Below are positions 32,896 to 41,836 of a stretch of DNA of 43,772 bases, in pieces. The position numbers were made by a program, and so were the translations under genes. Numbering within the stretch: position 1 is the first letter of the stretch; each line of letters opens with the position of its first letter. Source of the stretch: an uncultured Acetatifactor sp. (lineage in GTDB: Bacteria > Bacillota > Clostridia > Lachnospirales > Lachnospiraceae). Below the pieces are notes generated by a model that searched no databases, was not told the DNA's origin, and worked only from the letters and a program-made list of their open reading frames with translations. The stretch spans positions 1 to 43,772 of the forward strand of contig CAJUFO010000030.1 in assembly GCA_910585615.1 (NCBI GenBank), given 5' to 3'.

Positions 32896-32924
32896 AGTAT
32901 AAAAAAAAGCGGCCTCAAAGTCAA
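32896..32924 (-). promoter_or_regulatory. araB promoter
   Basis: TTGACT, 17 bases, TATACT on the minus strand, 54 bases before the araB ATG. The divergent DUF885 gene has a TATAAT at 32945-32950 on the plus strand with no clear -35 box. Confidence 0.6.
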
Positions 32925-32979
32925 TATTGTACCGGAATTCTACATATAATGTAGCAACGTTTCCCTTTCAGGTGATATT

Positions 32980-34800
32980 TTGAAACCAAATTCCCGTCTT
33001 TCCATCAAGCAGCTCCTTTTCGGCCTTGCCTTTCTCCTGGCCTTTCTGGGGCTGACCCTTTTCCTGTTTACATACCAGCGGGACGAAAAGCGCTTCGAGA
33101 GCCTTACCACAAAGCTTTTCACCCAGGAGCTGGCGGCCGATACCCTGGACCTCCACTATACGCTGGCCAATCCGGCGGACTTCGGCATCCATGACTATGC
33201 GCCCTCCCTCTCCTGCTACAGCGCCGAGAGCAGGCCGGGCAGCCAGGCGGCCACCGAAAACATGCTAGCCGCGCTGAACGCCTTGGACGCGGATAAACTC
33301 TCCCCGGCGGATGCCAGGCTTTGGCAGCTTTTGACCCGCTCTCTGGAGAACTCCCTGAACTTAAGCGGCTTCGCCTACTATGACGAGCCCCTGTCCCCTG
33401 CCTCCGGCACCCAGACCCAGCTTCCTATCCTGCTGGCGGAGTACACCTTCCGCAGCAGGCGGGACGTGGAGGACTATCTGGAGCTGTTGGATCAGACGGA
33501 CGAGTACTTCGCCTCCCTGCTGGCCTATGAGCAGGAGAAGGCCGCTGCCGGATTTCCCATGCCTGCAGCCTTCCTCCAGGACGTGCGAAAGCAATGCGAC
33601 ACTATTGTCACAAAGCAGGCCCTGGAGGCAGGCACCCATTTTCTGCAGACTACCTTCCAGGAGCGCCTGGAGGAGCTTTTCGGCAGGGGCCTTGTCACGG
33701 CCGAGGAAGCCAGCCACTATACCGCCCAGAACGAAAGGCTCTTAAAGACCGTGGTGCTGCCCGCCTATGCCAGCCTGGGGGATGGCCTCCTTCTGCTGGA
33801 GGACGGCGATTCCCTGCCTGCCGGGCTGGCGGCGCTGCCGGAGGGCAAGGCCTACTATCAGGAGCTGCTGATTTCCCAGACCGGCTCCTACCGCTCCATG
33901 GAGGAAGTCCAGCAGTTATTGGCGGAACAGTTCTCCAGAGAGTACCAGAACATCAAGAAGCTGGCGGCGGACCACCCCGAAATCCTCCAGTACTATGCTC
34001 TGGAGACTGCCCCCGGCTTTCCTTACCGGGAGGCCTCCCAGATGCTGCTGGACTTAAAGCAGAGGATGGCAGAAGACTTTCCCCCCATCCCCGGCGGAGC
34101 GGTGGACGTGCATGTGAAAGCAGTGTCCGACAGCCTGGCGGACTACTGCGCCCCGGCCTTCTACCTGACCGCTCCCCTGGACGACACCGCCTCCAACACA
34201 ATCTACATCAACCGCCAGAAGACCCCTGACGGCCTGGAGCTGTACACCACCCTGGCCCACGAGGGGTATCCGGGGCATCTCTACCAGACCGTGTACCATA
34301 ACCGCTCCTCCCTGGCCGCGGGGGAGCGTCCTGCCAGAGAGCTGCTCTGGTACGGTGGCTATCAAGAGGGCTGGGCGCTGTACGTGGAATTCCTGTCCTA
34401 CCAGTACGCCGAGCAGCTCCTACGTGAGAACGGCCAGGAGACAGCGGCCCTGGCCGCAGCCCTGGAGGCCCGCAACCGCAGCCTGCAGCTGTGCCTCTAC
34501 TGCGTCTGCGACGTGCTGATCCACTATGAGGGCGCCTCCTACAGCCAGATAGCAAAGGTGCTGTCCGGCTTTGGCATCACCGACAGCACCTCCATAAAGG
34601 CAATCTACAATTACATCGTGCAGACTCCCTGCAATTATCTGAAGTATTACCTGGGGTATCTGGAAATCCTCTCCCTGCAGGAGGAAGCGAAGGAGCTCTG
34701 GGGGGCGGAGTATACAGACTACCGTTTCCACAGCTTTTTCCTGGACTGCGGCCCCGCGGACTTTACGTCCCTGAGCCAGTGGCTGGCACAGGCGGGGTGA
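32980..34800 (+). CDS. DUF885 family zinc peptidase, membrane-anchored
   Basis: This 606-residue protein resembles DUF885 (PF05960), gluzincin-like metallopeptidases. The N-terminal segment QLLFGLAFLLAFLGLTLFLF is a signal anchor, so the bulk is outside the cell. The motif HEGYPGH (His 427, Glu 428, His 433) and the downstream YQEGWALYVEF (Glu as third zinc ligand) form the catalytic site. The start is TTG 32980, with AGGTGA close before it; the TATAAT box at 32945 is a likely -10. It is divergent from araB. It probably acts on peptides from the environment; substrate unknown. Confidence 0.9.
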   Translation: MKPNSRLSIKQLLFGLAFLLAFLGLTLFLFTYQRDEKRFESLTTKLFTQELAADTLDLHYTLANPADFGIHDYAPSLSCYSAESRPGSQAATENMLAALNALDADKLSPADARLWQLLTRSLENSLNLSGFAYYDEPLSPASGTQTQLPILLAEYTFRSRRDVEDYLELLDQTDEYFASLLAYEQEKAAAGFPMPAAFLQDVRKQCDTIVTKQALEAGTHFLQTTFQERLEELFGRGLVTAEEASHYTAQNERLLKTVVLPAYASLGDGLLLLEDGDSLPAGLAALPEGKAYYQELLISQTGSYRSMEEVQQLLAEQFSREYQNIKKLAADHPEILQYYALETAPGFPYREASQMLLDLKQRMAEDFPPIPGGAVDVHVKAVSDSLADYCAPAFYLTAPLDDTASNTIYINRQKTPDGLELYTTLAHEGYPGHLYQTVYHNRSSLAAGERPARELLWYGGYQEGWALYVEFLSYQYAEQLLRENGQETAALAAALEARNRSLQLCLYCVCDVLIHYEGASYSQIAKVLSGFGITDSTSIKAIYNYIVQTPCNYLKYYLGYLEILSLQEEAKELWGAEYTDYRFHSFFLDCGPADFTSLSQWLAQAG

Positions 34801-34872
34801 GGGCACGGGACAATCGAAAAATATCTCCGTGAAAGCTTAGCGATTCCCCTGGCAGACCGGGAAACGCTTCCC

Positions 34873-35334
34873 TCACAGCGCCCCGCACTCTTCCGCCATG
34901 TCCTCCAGATACCCTCTGTCCCACAGCAGTATCTTCAGCTTCCCTGCGGCCTCCACCGCGGGCTGGGTGAAATACTGGTTGGTGAGCACCGCGCCTACCA
35001 TCCTGTCGTAATAATCCCGGCCCGCGTAGACCTCCTGGACAGCCTTCACCCCCACGGGGGCCGTGTAGCATTTGCACTGGATGGCATAGGTGACGCCGTC
35101 CTTGCTGGCCAGGATGTCAACGCCGTAGTCGCCGCTGCCCTTTGTGACCTCCACCTCCTGGAAGCCGCTTTTCTTTAAAAGCTCCGCGCAGTAGTATTCA
35201 AAATCATGGCCCTCCATCAGGTCGAAGGCCTCCGGCCGGGCGCGCCTTGCCCTGTGGCGCAGGTAGAGGGCCGCACTGCCCGCCATGGCCGCCGCGCATG
35301 CTATCATGATGACGATTATCGTATTCGTATCCAT
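34873..35334 (-). CDS. Membrane-anchored Mrr-like restriction endonuclease domain protein
   Basis: The 153-residue protein has one membrane helix (residues 5-25) with basic residues after it, then an Mrr_cat (PF04471) PD-(D/E)XK domain: FEYYCAELLKKSGFQEVEV, GSGDYGVDILA (Asp 73) and YAIQCKCY (Gln 86, Lys 88), the D...QxK form usual in Mrr. Such short anchored forms are common in Firmicutes and their target is not known. It points away from the DUF885 gene end and shares the intergenic space with no other gene. Confidence 0.88.
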   Translation of the reverse strand: MDTNTIIVIMIACAAAMAGSAALYLRHRARRARPEAFDLMEGHDFEYYCAELLKKSGFQEVEVTKGSGDYGVDILASKDGVTYAIQCKCYTAPVGVKAVQEVYAGRDYYDRMVGAVLTNQYFTQPAVEAAGKLKILLWDRGYLEDMAEECGAL

Positions 35335-35502
35335 ATTTTCTTATCTTACCGTTCCTTTTTGTCCCTTTTTCACTCCGGAGCCTATCCCCGCCGCGGACTC
35401 GTCCCGCATCTGCGCCCCGGGCCCCATGCCGTTATTTCCTGGTGCTGTAGTCTATTATACCGCCTGGGGCCGTTTTAGGCAATGATTTTGGCAAAAAGCG
35501 CG

Positions 35503-38500
35503 TCAGCTCCTGTCCGTGAAGTGCATGGCCGCAGAGCTCCTCCTGCGGGCCTTCCCCGCCTCGTCCAGGAAGACCGCTCCCGCGATTTCCGGGGATTTCA
35601 GGATTCCGGCGGGTTTCAGACGGTATTCATAGCTCCACAGGTCCCCTGCGCTTCTCCAGGAATTGGGGCTCTGGTAGAAATAGACGCCCTGGGTATGGTG
35701 CAGCTGGGCGAAGCCGTTCTGACGGGTGCCGTAGAGCTTCCACTCCACCACATGCTCTCCCGGGGCGCAGCGCACCCTGAGGGTATAGGGCGAGAAAGCG
35801 ATGTTCCCGCAGTCTCTGCCGTCCAGCAGAATCTTCACCAGCCCGCCCCGGTACTGGGGGACCCGGACGGTGAAGTCGCCCTGGGCGCGCAGCTTTGTCC
35901 GGTAGGTCAGGTTGCCTGTGTAGAAAGGAAGGCCCTGAGATGTGATGTCTCCCCAGCCGATTTCCCTGACCGGTTCGGTCAATGTCTTCACCGTGCCGTT
36001 TATGCGGACGCCGAAATCTCCCAAAAGGTAGAAATTCTCCAGATTCGTCCGGAGGCCTATGGGCACCGCAATCTCCAGCAGGTTCTCTCCCCGGATGAAA
36101 TTCGGCAGGGGAATGGTCTCGATGTCCCTGTCCACGTGCCAACCGTCGCTGGCGGTGAGGACGGCCGTGCCGTTCAGCCGTATCCTGACCGCTTCAGGGC
36201 ATTCCAGGCCCAGCTTCAGTCCGGCTGCGGCAATCTCGCTGGAGATGCGGAAGCGCAGACGGAGGGCATGCTCCGGCTCCCCGGCCTCCACCAGGTAGGG
36301 CTGTACCACCTCCTTGCGGCGCAGGGGGATGCCCAGCTCCCGGCGGGCGTGGTTGTCTATCCGCAGCAGCTCGTCCTCGGAATAGTAGTCCCCATCGTCC
36401 AGGGCGTACTCCGCCATGTCCAGGAGCAGCATGTTGGGCTCCTGGAGGGTGACCTCTACCTCCCCAGGGAGGATGTCGGCTTCGGCGCTGTCCCAGATTG
36501 TGTCGGTCGCCGCGCTGTCACTGGCAGCCGTCACGTCCGGGCCGTCACTGCCATCATCCATTTCCGCTATGTCACAGGCCACCGTCACACCTGCGCCGTC
36601 ACAGGAGATGTCTCCGCCTGCTCCCTCCGCGTCCTTTTTCCCTCTGCTCCGGGCGGCATCCCTTTCCGCGCCATCCGGCATCCCGGCCGCTCCTGTCCGG
36701 TTCCTGCTTATGTCCCCTTTCGCCTTTAGGCCCTCCCCCGTCCCTCTCTCCACGCCCTCCAAAAGCAGCAGCATGCTCTCATGGATGTACCAGGGCCGCT
36801 CCAGGATAGTCCTTCCCTTGTCATGACGTACAGCCAAAGGCACGATGTCCCCCGTCAGGGTGTCATAGAGGGTCGCCCGAAAATTCCCCTTCAGCGTAAA
36901 GCGCAGGCAGTCCGCCGAATCCACGTCCGGGCTGACAGGGTTCCTGCCGTTGCAGACGAAGAGCCACATGTCCCCGCTCTCCTCCCGGCGCAGCTGGTAC
37001 AGCAGCCCGTCCGCCCTGCGTCCGTCGGCTTTCTGTATGTCCAGGAAGCGCTCCCTCTCCAGCAGGGACAGGATAGCCGAATCCAGGAGCCCGCAGCGGA
37101 TTCCCTTCCCGTACAGCGCCTCCGTGGCGCCGGAGGGCCTTGCGTCCACATAGTCCGGGCAATCCCCCAGGAAAATCAGCTTTCCGCCCTGTTCGACAAA
37201 ATCCGTGAAGATTCTCAGTGTGGCAGAGCGTATCGTCCTAATCGGTGGAACGATAATCGCCTCATAGGCCATCTCCCCCACCTGCAGGGGATAACTGCTG
37301 CCCTTGCACTGCTGCGGCAGCCTGGCCTCGCACAGGTAGTCGAAGTCAATGCCGCCGAACAGCAGCACCTCCGCCAGATGGGAGAACTGGGCGTCCATCT
37401 GCTCCCGCAGGGCGGCGGTCTGGTCGCCGGGTCCGAAATAGAGCCAGTAGGTCTCAATGGGATGCAGCACGGCCACCTTTACCAGGGCCTTCCCCCTGGT
37501 CAGCGCAGTGTTCAGGCGGGCGAAATGGTCCTCTACCATGGAGAACTCCTCCCACCAGGGGGACTGGTAGCTGATGGAAGCCGGATAGTCCCGCTTGGCC
37601 TCTCCCTTCATGGTATACCAGGCCAGATGGGGCACCCGCACAGTAACCCCCAGCGCCGCCTGCCAGTCCCCTTGCAGCTTGTAGCCGCGAAAATCATAGT
37701 CCCAGCCCGTGACCCCGTAGAGCTCGCTGAGCATGCCCTCCGCCCCGGTCTGGCGCACCATGGACTGGGCCTGCTTGGCCGTGGCGTACTCATGGAAATC
37801 ACAGAGCATGTCGATGCCCGGAAGGCCGAAGGACGGGTAGCAGCGCATGGCATCCCCTACCGCCTGGGTCTGGTCATAGAGGGAACCCTCCCCCATCACA
37901 TGGCCGGTGAGATAGAGCCCATGCTCTCTGCACCAGCTCCCAATCTGCTCACAGTAGCTCTCCACGAAGAGATCCGTGACCAGGTTCTGGAACCGCCAGC
38001 GATCCGTGGAAAGCAGTCCGTCCCCCCGCTCCCAGAAAAGCTCCGGCAAGGCATCCAGCAGCTCCTCCCCATAGGCCTGACGGTAAGCTTCCGGCAAGCT
38101 GGTTGTCCAGGGAAGGAAGATATCCTTGGCTTCTCCCGCGAAGTCCAGGCATCCCCTGGGGGTGAACTGGGGCTCGTCCGTGAAGATGGCGGGCACAAGC
38201 TTCCCGAAATGCTCCCCCACATTCCGGGCGTAGGCCTCATGGGTAATGCGGACGAATTCCGCGATGGCCTCCGGATTCAGGGTGTCCACATAGGCCTGGT
38301 TGTTGAACCAGGGATCTGCGGAGGCGTATTCCATGTACGCGTACCAGCGCACTGCGCCCTCCTCCACAGGCTCCTCCTTCTCCACCCGATATGCCCCTTC
38401 CAGCCTGCCGTCCTCGTCCAGCAGGATGTCATAGACTGCCAGGAGCTTCCCGTTTTCCTGGCGGATGTTCTCCTGCCCTCTGCCGGGCTCGGGGACCGCC

Positions 38501-38901
38501 GGGCTCGGGAAGGCGCATTCCTCGTAGGGCTTCGTGGTGAAGAGCAGGGATTTCCGGGCGTACTCCGGCCTGCCCGCGGTCACACGCCCCCCTGCGGTGC
38601 CGGAGGGCCAGCGGTCTTCGTCGTAGAGCCAGGCCAGCATGTCCATCTCCCCGGCTTTTCCGATGCAGTGGCGGACGGAATCCATGAATTCTTCCTCCAG
38701 GTAGGGGCTGTCCATCCCCGTGCGCACGTGCATGTGGAACCCGCCCAGGCCCATCTTTTTGAAGACCTGAATCTGTTCCGTGAGCCTATCCCTGTCCAGC
38801 CTGCCGTTCCAGGCCCAGAAGGGAGCCCCTCTGTACTCGCAGGACGGATTCCTGAACAGCTCTTCGGAAATGTGCTCTGTCTGGTTCTTTTCGTATAGCA
38901 T
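35503..38901 (-). CDS. GH106-like glycoside hydrolase (alpha-L-rhamnosidase-related)
   Basis: This 1132-residue protein resembles PF17132/GH106-type enzymes: RGAPFWAWNGRLDRDRLTEQ near the N-terminus, GFHMHVRTGMDSPYLEEEF, LYDEDRWPSGTAGGRV, FTDEPQFT and GHVMGEGSLYDQ are in family order. The C-terminal region has beta-sandwich galactose-binding-like folds (IPLPNFIRGENLLEIAVP). No signal peptide is seen, so it is probably cytoplasmic and works on imported oligosaccharides. Residues about 720-815 form an unusual low-complexity Asp/Ala/Gly-rich insertion. A putative promoter is at 38973-39001. Activity on L-rhamnose is likely but not certain. Confidence 0.88.
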   Translation of the reverse strand: MLYEKNQTEHISEELFRNPSCEYRGAPFWAWNGRLDRDRLTEQIQVFKKMGLGGFHMHVRTGMDSPYLEEEFMDSVRHCIGKAGEMDMLAWLYDEDRWPSGTAGGRVTAGRPEYARKSLLFTTKPYEECAFPSPAVPEPGRGQENIRQENGKLLAVYDILLDEDGRLEGAYRVEKEEPVEEGAVRWYAYMEYASADPWFNNQAYVDTLNPEAIAEFVRITHEAYARNVGEHFGKLVPAIFTDEPQFTPRGCLDFAGEAKDIFLPWTTSLPEAYRQAYGEELLDALPELFWERGDGLLSTDRWRFQNLVTDLFVESYCEQIGSWCREHGLYLTGHVMGEGSLYDQTQAVGDAMRCYPSFGLPGIDMLCDFHEYATAKQAQSMVRQTGAEGMLSELYGVTGWDYDFRGYKLQGDWQAALGVTVRVPHLAWYTMKGEAKRDYPASISYQSPWWEEFSMVEDHFARLNTALTRGKALVKVAVLHPIETYWLYFGPGDQTAALREQMDAQFSHLAEVLLFGGIDFDYLCEARLPQQCKGSSYPLQVGEMAYEAIIVPPIRTIRSATLRIFTDFVEQGGKLIFLGDCPDYVDARPSGATEALYGKGIRCGLLDSAILSLLERERFLDIQKADGRRADGLLYQLRREESGDMWLFVCNGRNPVSPDVDSADCLRFTLKGNFRATLYDTLTGDIVPLAVRHDKGRTILERPWYIHESMLLLLEGVERGTGEGLKAKGDISRNRTGAAGMPDGAERDAARSRGKKDAEGAGGDISCDGAGVTVACDIAEMDDGSDGPDVTAASDSAATDTIWDSAEADILPGEVEVTLQEPNMLLLDMAEYALDDGDYYSEDELLRIDNHARRELGIPLRRKEVVQPYLVEAGEPEHALRLRFRISSEIAAAGLKLGLECPEAVRIRLNGTAVLTASDGWHVDRDIETIPLPNFIRGENLLEIAVPIGLRTNLENFYLLGDFGVRINGTVKTLTEPVREIGWGDITSQGLPFYTGNLTYRTKLRAQGDFTVRVPQYRGGLVKILLDGRDCGNIAFSPYTLRVRCAPGEHVVEWKLYGTRQNGFAQLHHTQGVYFYQSPNSWRSAGDLWSYEYRLKPAGILKSPEIAGAVFLDEAGKARRRSSAAMHFTDRS

Positions 38902-38972
38902 GCGGTCTGTCTCCTTTTGCTTTCACGTTTTCCTCCACTTCGTCATCTCTGTGGACAATCTGTCTTTCCTCT

Positions 38973-39001
38973 AGTATGCCACTCCGTCCTCCATTCCGCA
39001 A
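38973..39001 (-). promoter_or_regulatory. Putative promoter of the GH106-like gene
   Basis: TTGCGG, 17 bases, CATACT on the minus strand, 72 bases before the ATG. The match to consensus is moderate. Confidence 0.4.
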
Positions 39002-39040
39002 TGGCATTTTTCAAAATGAATGGAAAATGGAAAATACCCA

Positions 39041-39069
39041 TTGAATTCAACGGATGAACACGCTATACT
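39041..39069 (+). promoter_or_regulatory. Promoter of the inositol monophosphatase gene
   Basis: TTGAAT, 17 bases, TATACT, ending 50 bases before the ATG at 39119. This also argues against an upstream start at 39020, which would lie before the promoter. Confidence 0.6.
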
Positions 39070-39118
39070 TACAATAGCTTCCAAGGCACGAATCCGAGGA
39101 GAGAGGGAGGGGACAGGC

Positions 39119-39916
39119 ATGCAGGAAGAACATCTGCTGGAAAAAATCATCGATATCGCAAAGGACTGCGGAGGTATCTTGCTAAGCGCTTCCGACATAG
39201 AACGAAAGATCCATCAGAAAGCGGGCAGGGGGAATTTCGTGACGGATTATGATTCCAGGGTGCAGGCCATCCTGAAGTCCCGGCTGCTGGAGCTGGTTCC
39301 GGGAGCCGCCTTCCTGGGGGAGGAGGACCGGATGGACCGCACCGATGTCTCCAAGGGCTATGCCTTCATCGTGGACCCCATCGACGGCACCGCCAATTTC
39401 ACCAGGAACTATCACGCCAGCTGCATCAGCATAGCGCTGGCCCAGGACGGCTGTCCCATTCTGGGCGTGGTGCACAATCCCTATCTGGAGGAGACCTTCC
39501 ATGCCCGGAAGGGGAAGGGGGCTTACCTGAACGGCACAGAAATCCACGCCTCGGCCAGGACCCTGGCGGAGGGATTGATCCTGTTCGGCACCGCTCCCTA
39601 TGACGAGAAGCTAATCCGGAAATCCTTTGAGGTGGCCTACCGCTATGTGTCCCGGGCAGAGGACCTGCGCAGGAGCGGCTCCGCCGCCATCGACCTGTGC
39701 ATGGTGGCCAGCGGCAGAGCGGAATTCTTCTTCGAGCTGGCGCTCTCTCCCTGGGACTATGCCGCGGGGGCGTTGATTGTGGAGGAGGCCGGGGGCTTCG
39801 TCAGCGACCTGCAGGACAGGGCGCTGACCTATGACCACAGACAGACCGTCACCGCCAGGGCGCCGGGGGTGGAGCTGGTGGATGTGTCGGATCTGCTGGA
39901 AAATGATATGCCATGA
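39119..39916 (+). CDS. Inositol monophosphatase family protein
   Basis: This Mg2+-dependent phosphatase probably acts on inositol-1-phosphate or a related small substrate. It has the family motifs FLGEEDRMD (residues 65-73, Glu 68/69), VDPIDGTANF (85-94) and SPWDYAAGALIVEEAGG (about 210-226). The 265-residue length is normal. ATG 39119 is chosen because GGAGGGG precedes it and the promoter lies between this start and the earlier in-frame ATG. SuhB, CysQ and FBPase-IV members share these motifs, so the exact substrate is open. Confidence 0.92.
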   Translation: MQEEHLLEKIIDIAKDCGGILLSASDIERKIHQKAGRGNFVTDYDSRVQAILKSRLLELVPGAAFLGEEDRMDRTDVSKGYAFIVDPIDGTANFTRNYHASCISIALAQDGCPILGVVHNPYLEETFHARKGKGAYLNGTEIHASARTLAEGLILFGTAPYDEKLIRKSFEVAYRYVSRAEDLRRSGSAAIDLCMVASGRAEFFFELALSPWDYAAGALIVEEAGGFVSDLQDRALTYDHRQTVTARAPGVELVDVSDLLENDMP

Positions 39917-39956
39917 CAAGGCGGAGTGGATGCGTTTCCATTTTATCTTGAATCAA

Positions 39957-40075
39957 ATACCCCGCTGCAAGCAACGGGGTATCAAGCTTGCAACGCCGCA
40001 GAGCAGAAAGCGTCCTTCGGACACTTTGGTATTTGACCCTCGCGGCATTCGCCAACTGGCCGTGCAAGCACGGCC
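39957..40075. repeat. Structured intergenic element with two strong palindromes
   Basis: ATACCCCG and CGGGGTAT (8-base perfect arms, 10-base loop CTGCAAGCAA, 39957-39982) and GGCCGTGC, AA, GCACGGCC (40058-40075) are joined by 75 bases that contain GTCCTTCGGAC, another short stem. No ORF with a ribosome site was found. The first hairpin is 41 bases after the IMPase stop and lacks a T-run. The compact multi-stem layout suggests a dispersed repeat or small RNA. Confidence 0.6.
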
Positions 40076-40161
40076 GCTTGACTCATTGCTCGCGGGAATA
40101 AACAGCATCATTCCGCGAAAAGAGAACCCAGATTACAAAAAAGGAGCCTAAGGAATTTCCT

Positions 40162-40635
40162 ATGGAGATAGCGATACGCGAAATACGAAGACAGGAGTAT
40201 CCCCTGCTGAACCATTTTCTATATGAGGCGATATTTATTCCGGAGGGCGCCGAGCCGCCGCCCAAGACCATCATCGCTGCCCCCGAGCTGCAGGTTTATG
40301 TTGACGGTTTCGGGGAATCGAAGAATGACCTGGGATTAGTGGCAGAGGTTGAGGGGAAGATTGTGGGGGCTGTCTGGGCCCGCATCATGAACGACTACGG
40401 CCATATAGACGATGCCACGCCCTCTCTGGCGATTTCCCTCGATAAAGAGTATCGGGGCCTGGGCATCGGCACGGCCTTGATGGAGGGCATCCTGGCCCTG
40501 CTGAAATCCCATGGGCATGGACACGCGTCCCTTTCCGTCCAGAAGGCCAATTATGCAGTGAAGCTGTATCTCAGGGTTGGCTTCGAGATTATAAGGGAGA
40601 CCGAAGAAGAGTATATTATGGCAAGCAATCTGTAA
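40162..40635 (+). CDS. GNAT-family N-acetyltransferase
   Basis: The 157-residue protein has the acetyl-CoA-binding motif A in LDKEYRGLGIGTALMEGIL (R/Q-x-x-G-x-G/A form), preceded by GKIVGAVWARI and followed by SLSVQKANYAVKLYLRVGF, motif B of GNAT enzymes. The substrate is unknown. AGGA lies 8-10 bases before the ATG. It forms a tandem with the next GNAT gene (20-base gap), suggesting co-transcription, but the two are only distantly alike. Confidence 0.92.
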   Translation: MEIAIREIRRQEYPLLNHFLYEAIFIPEGAEPPPKTIIAAPELQVYVDGFGESKNDLGLVAEVEGKIVGAVWARIMNDYGHIDDATPSLAISLDKEYRGLGIGTALMEGILALLKSHGHGHASLSVQKANYAVKLYLRVGFEIIRETEEEYIMASNL

Positions 40636-40655
40636 GAAGAAAGGGGATTTCAATC

Positions 40656-41195
40656 ATGAGAATCCGACCATATATACCAGGCAAGGATTATGAATATGTA
40701 TCAAAATGGATTGACGATGAGCGGTCTCATGCCTTTTGGTGCGCAAACCTTCTGCCATATCCTCTCACCCCGGAAGCCTTCCATGCCCTCTTAGAGAAAA
40801 ACGCAATGGAGTGGACGGACAGCGCCTATGTGGCCACCGAGGACGACGGCTGCGTGGTCGGTTTTTTCTGTTATTCTGTAAGCACGGATGACGACATGGG
40901 ATTTCTGAAATTCATCATTGTCGATAGCGCCAAACGGGGCAAAGGTTATGGAAAGGAAATGCTCCGCCTAGCGCTCCGATACGCTTTCCAGATAACTGGC
41001 GCAAGGGCTGTGCAACTGAATGTATTTCCTGATAACGTTTCGGCGAAACGGTGTTATGAGAGTATAGGCTTCGTGGACAGGAACGTGGCCAAGGATGCAT
41101 TTTCCTATATGGGCGAGCTGTGGAGCAGGTGCAATATGGTAATCCAGTCTGCGGAACATAATCCTACACTGCCATGCCCCAAGCGTGCCCCCTAA
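40656..41195 (+). CDS. GNAT-family N-acetyltransferase
   Basis: The 179-residue protein is of the RimJ/RimL-like GNAT type: MRIRPYIPGKDYEYVSKWI, GFLKFIIVDSAKRGKGYGKE (acetyl-CoA loop RGKGYG) and VQLNVFPDNVSAKRCYESIGF. Such proteins acetylate protein N-termini, polyamines or small amines; the target here is unknown. AAAGGGG lies 11 bases before the ATG. The C-terminal tail after residue 160 is longer than usual and low in conserved residues. Confidence 0.9.
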   Translation: MRIRPYIPGKDYEYVSKWIDDERSHAFWCANLLPYPLTPEAFHALLEKNAMEWTDSAYVATEDDGCVVGFFCYSVSTDDDMGFLKFIIVDSAKRGKGYGKEMLRLALRYAFQITGARAVQLNVFPDNVSAKRCYESIGFVDRNVAKDAFSYMGELWSRCNMVIQSAEHNPTLPCPKRAP

Positions 41196-41210
41196 GAACA
41201 GGGGACTTCG

Positions 41211-41573
41211 TCAAATGTTCATAAAAGCTTCCATCCATGCATCCTCATCAAACAGGACATCGTTGGGCAAGCAGACCTCATATTTTTCCGCAAAGCTGTC
41301 AATGAACTCATCAGATGGTTCTTTATGCTTACGATACTCCTGCTCTAAATCCGCTTTCATCTGCTCCCTTTTTTCGTATGCCTCCTCTTTCTTTGCATAG
41401 ACAATCCCATACATAATTCCAAAAGAAAAGTAGATTTCATATGGGTCTTCTTCAGAAGAGAAAAGGCTGACCTCCACCACTTCATCGAGCACTTCACAGA
41501 TCTCGAGATACGTGTTCTTATAATACCTCTGTGATTCCGAAAAATTATCTGTCACGTTTACCCATTTGTTCAT
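41211..41573 (-). CDS. Hypothetical acidic protein (120 residues)
   Basis: I do not recognise this protein. It is acidic, soluble and mostly helical, with a coiled-coil-like stretch YAKKEEAYEKREQMKADLEQEYRK broken by short charged runs. ATG 41573 is chosen over an open frame to 41690 because GGAGGG lies 6 bases before it. It converges with the GNAT pair (15 bases between stops) and has no partner on its strand. Intermediate AT content compared with neighbours. Confidence 0.6.
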   Translation of the reverse strand: MNKWVNVTDNFSESQRYYKNTYLEICEVLDEVVEVSLFSSEEDPYEIYFSFGIMYGIVYAKKEEAYEKREQMKADLEQEYRKHKEPSDEFIDSFAEKYEVCLPNDVLFDEDAWMEAFMNI

Positions 41574-41777
41574 ACATGTCCCTCCATAAAGCCGTTTCTC
41601 CGCACCGCGCTGTTCCCGGCCCACAGCCCCGCGCTCCGTTTCGACTGTTCCTGCTGTCATTTTAAAGCTTGTCAGCGAATATATTACCACATGATTTCAA
41701 ATCTTTCCATAAAATTATGTCTATTCTGTAAAACGTTCTGTGAAATAAACGAAACGGCCGCATTGTTCAATTTCCCC

Positions 41778-41820
41778 TCGACAATCTTCAAAAAAGATGT
41801 TATAATTAGATTGATTCTAA
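41778..41820 (+). promoter_or_regulatory. Promoter and possible Fur/PerR-type box before the regulator
   Basis: TCGACA (41778-41783), 17 bases, TATAAT (41801-41806). Overlapping the 3' end of the -10 box, TTAGA and TCTAA (41806-41820) form a dyad; together with TTATAAT it resembles a PerR/Fur-family site. Autoregulation of the regulator-rubrerythrin operon is likely. Confidence 0.6.
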
Positions 41821-41836
41821 AAAGGAGGGCGGGAAG

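Noticed and set aside
36781..38898. 705-codon open frame opposite the GH106-like gene
   Set aside because: Antisense shadow caused by high GC at third positions; no ribosome site or family resemblance.
3359..40075. The two intergenic multi-stem elements (3359-3421 and 39957-40075) as copies of one repeat
   Set aside because: They share layout and short words but not enough aligned sequence to call one family.
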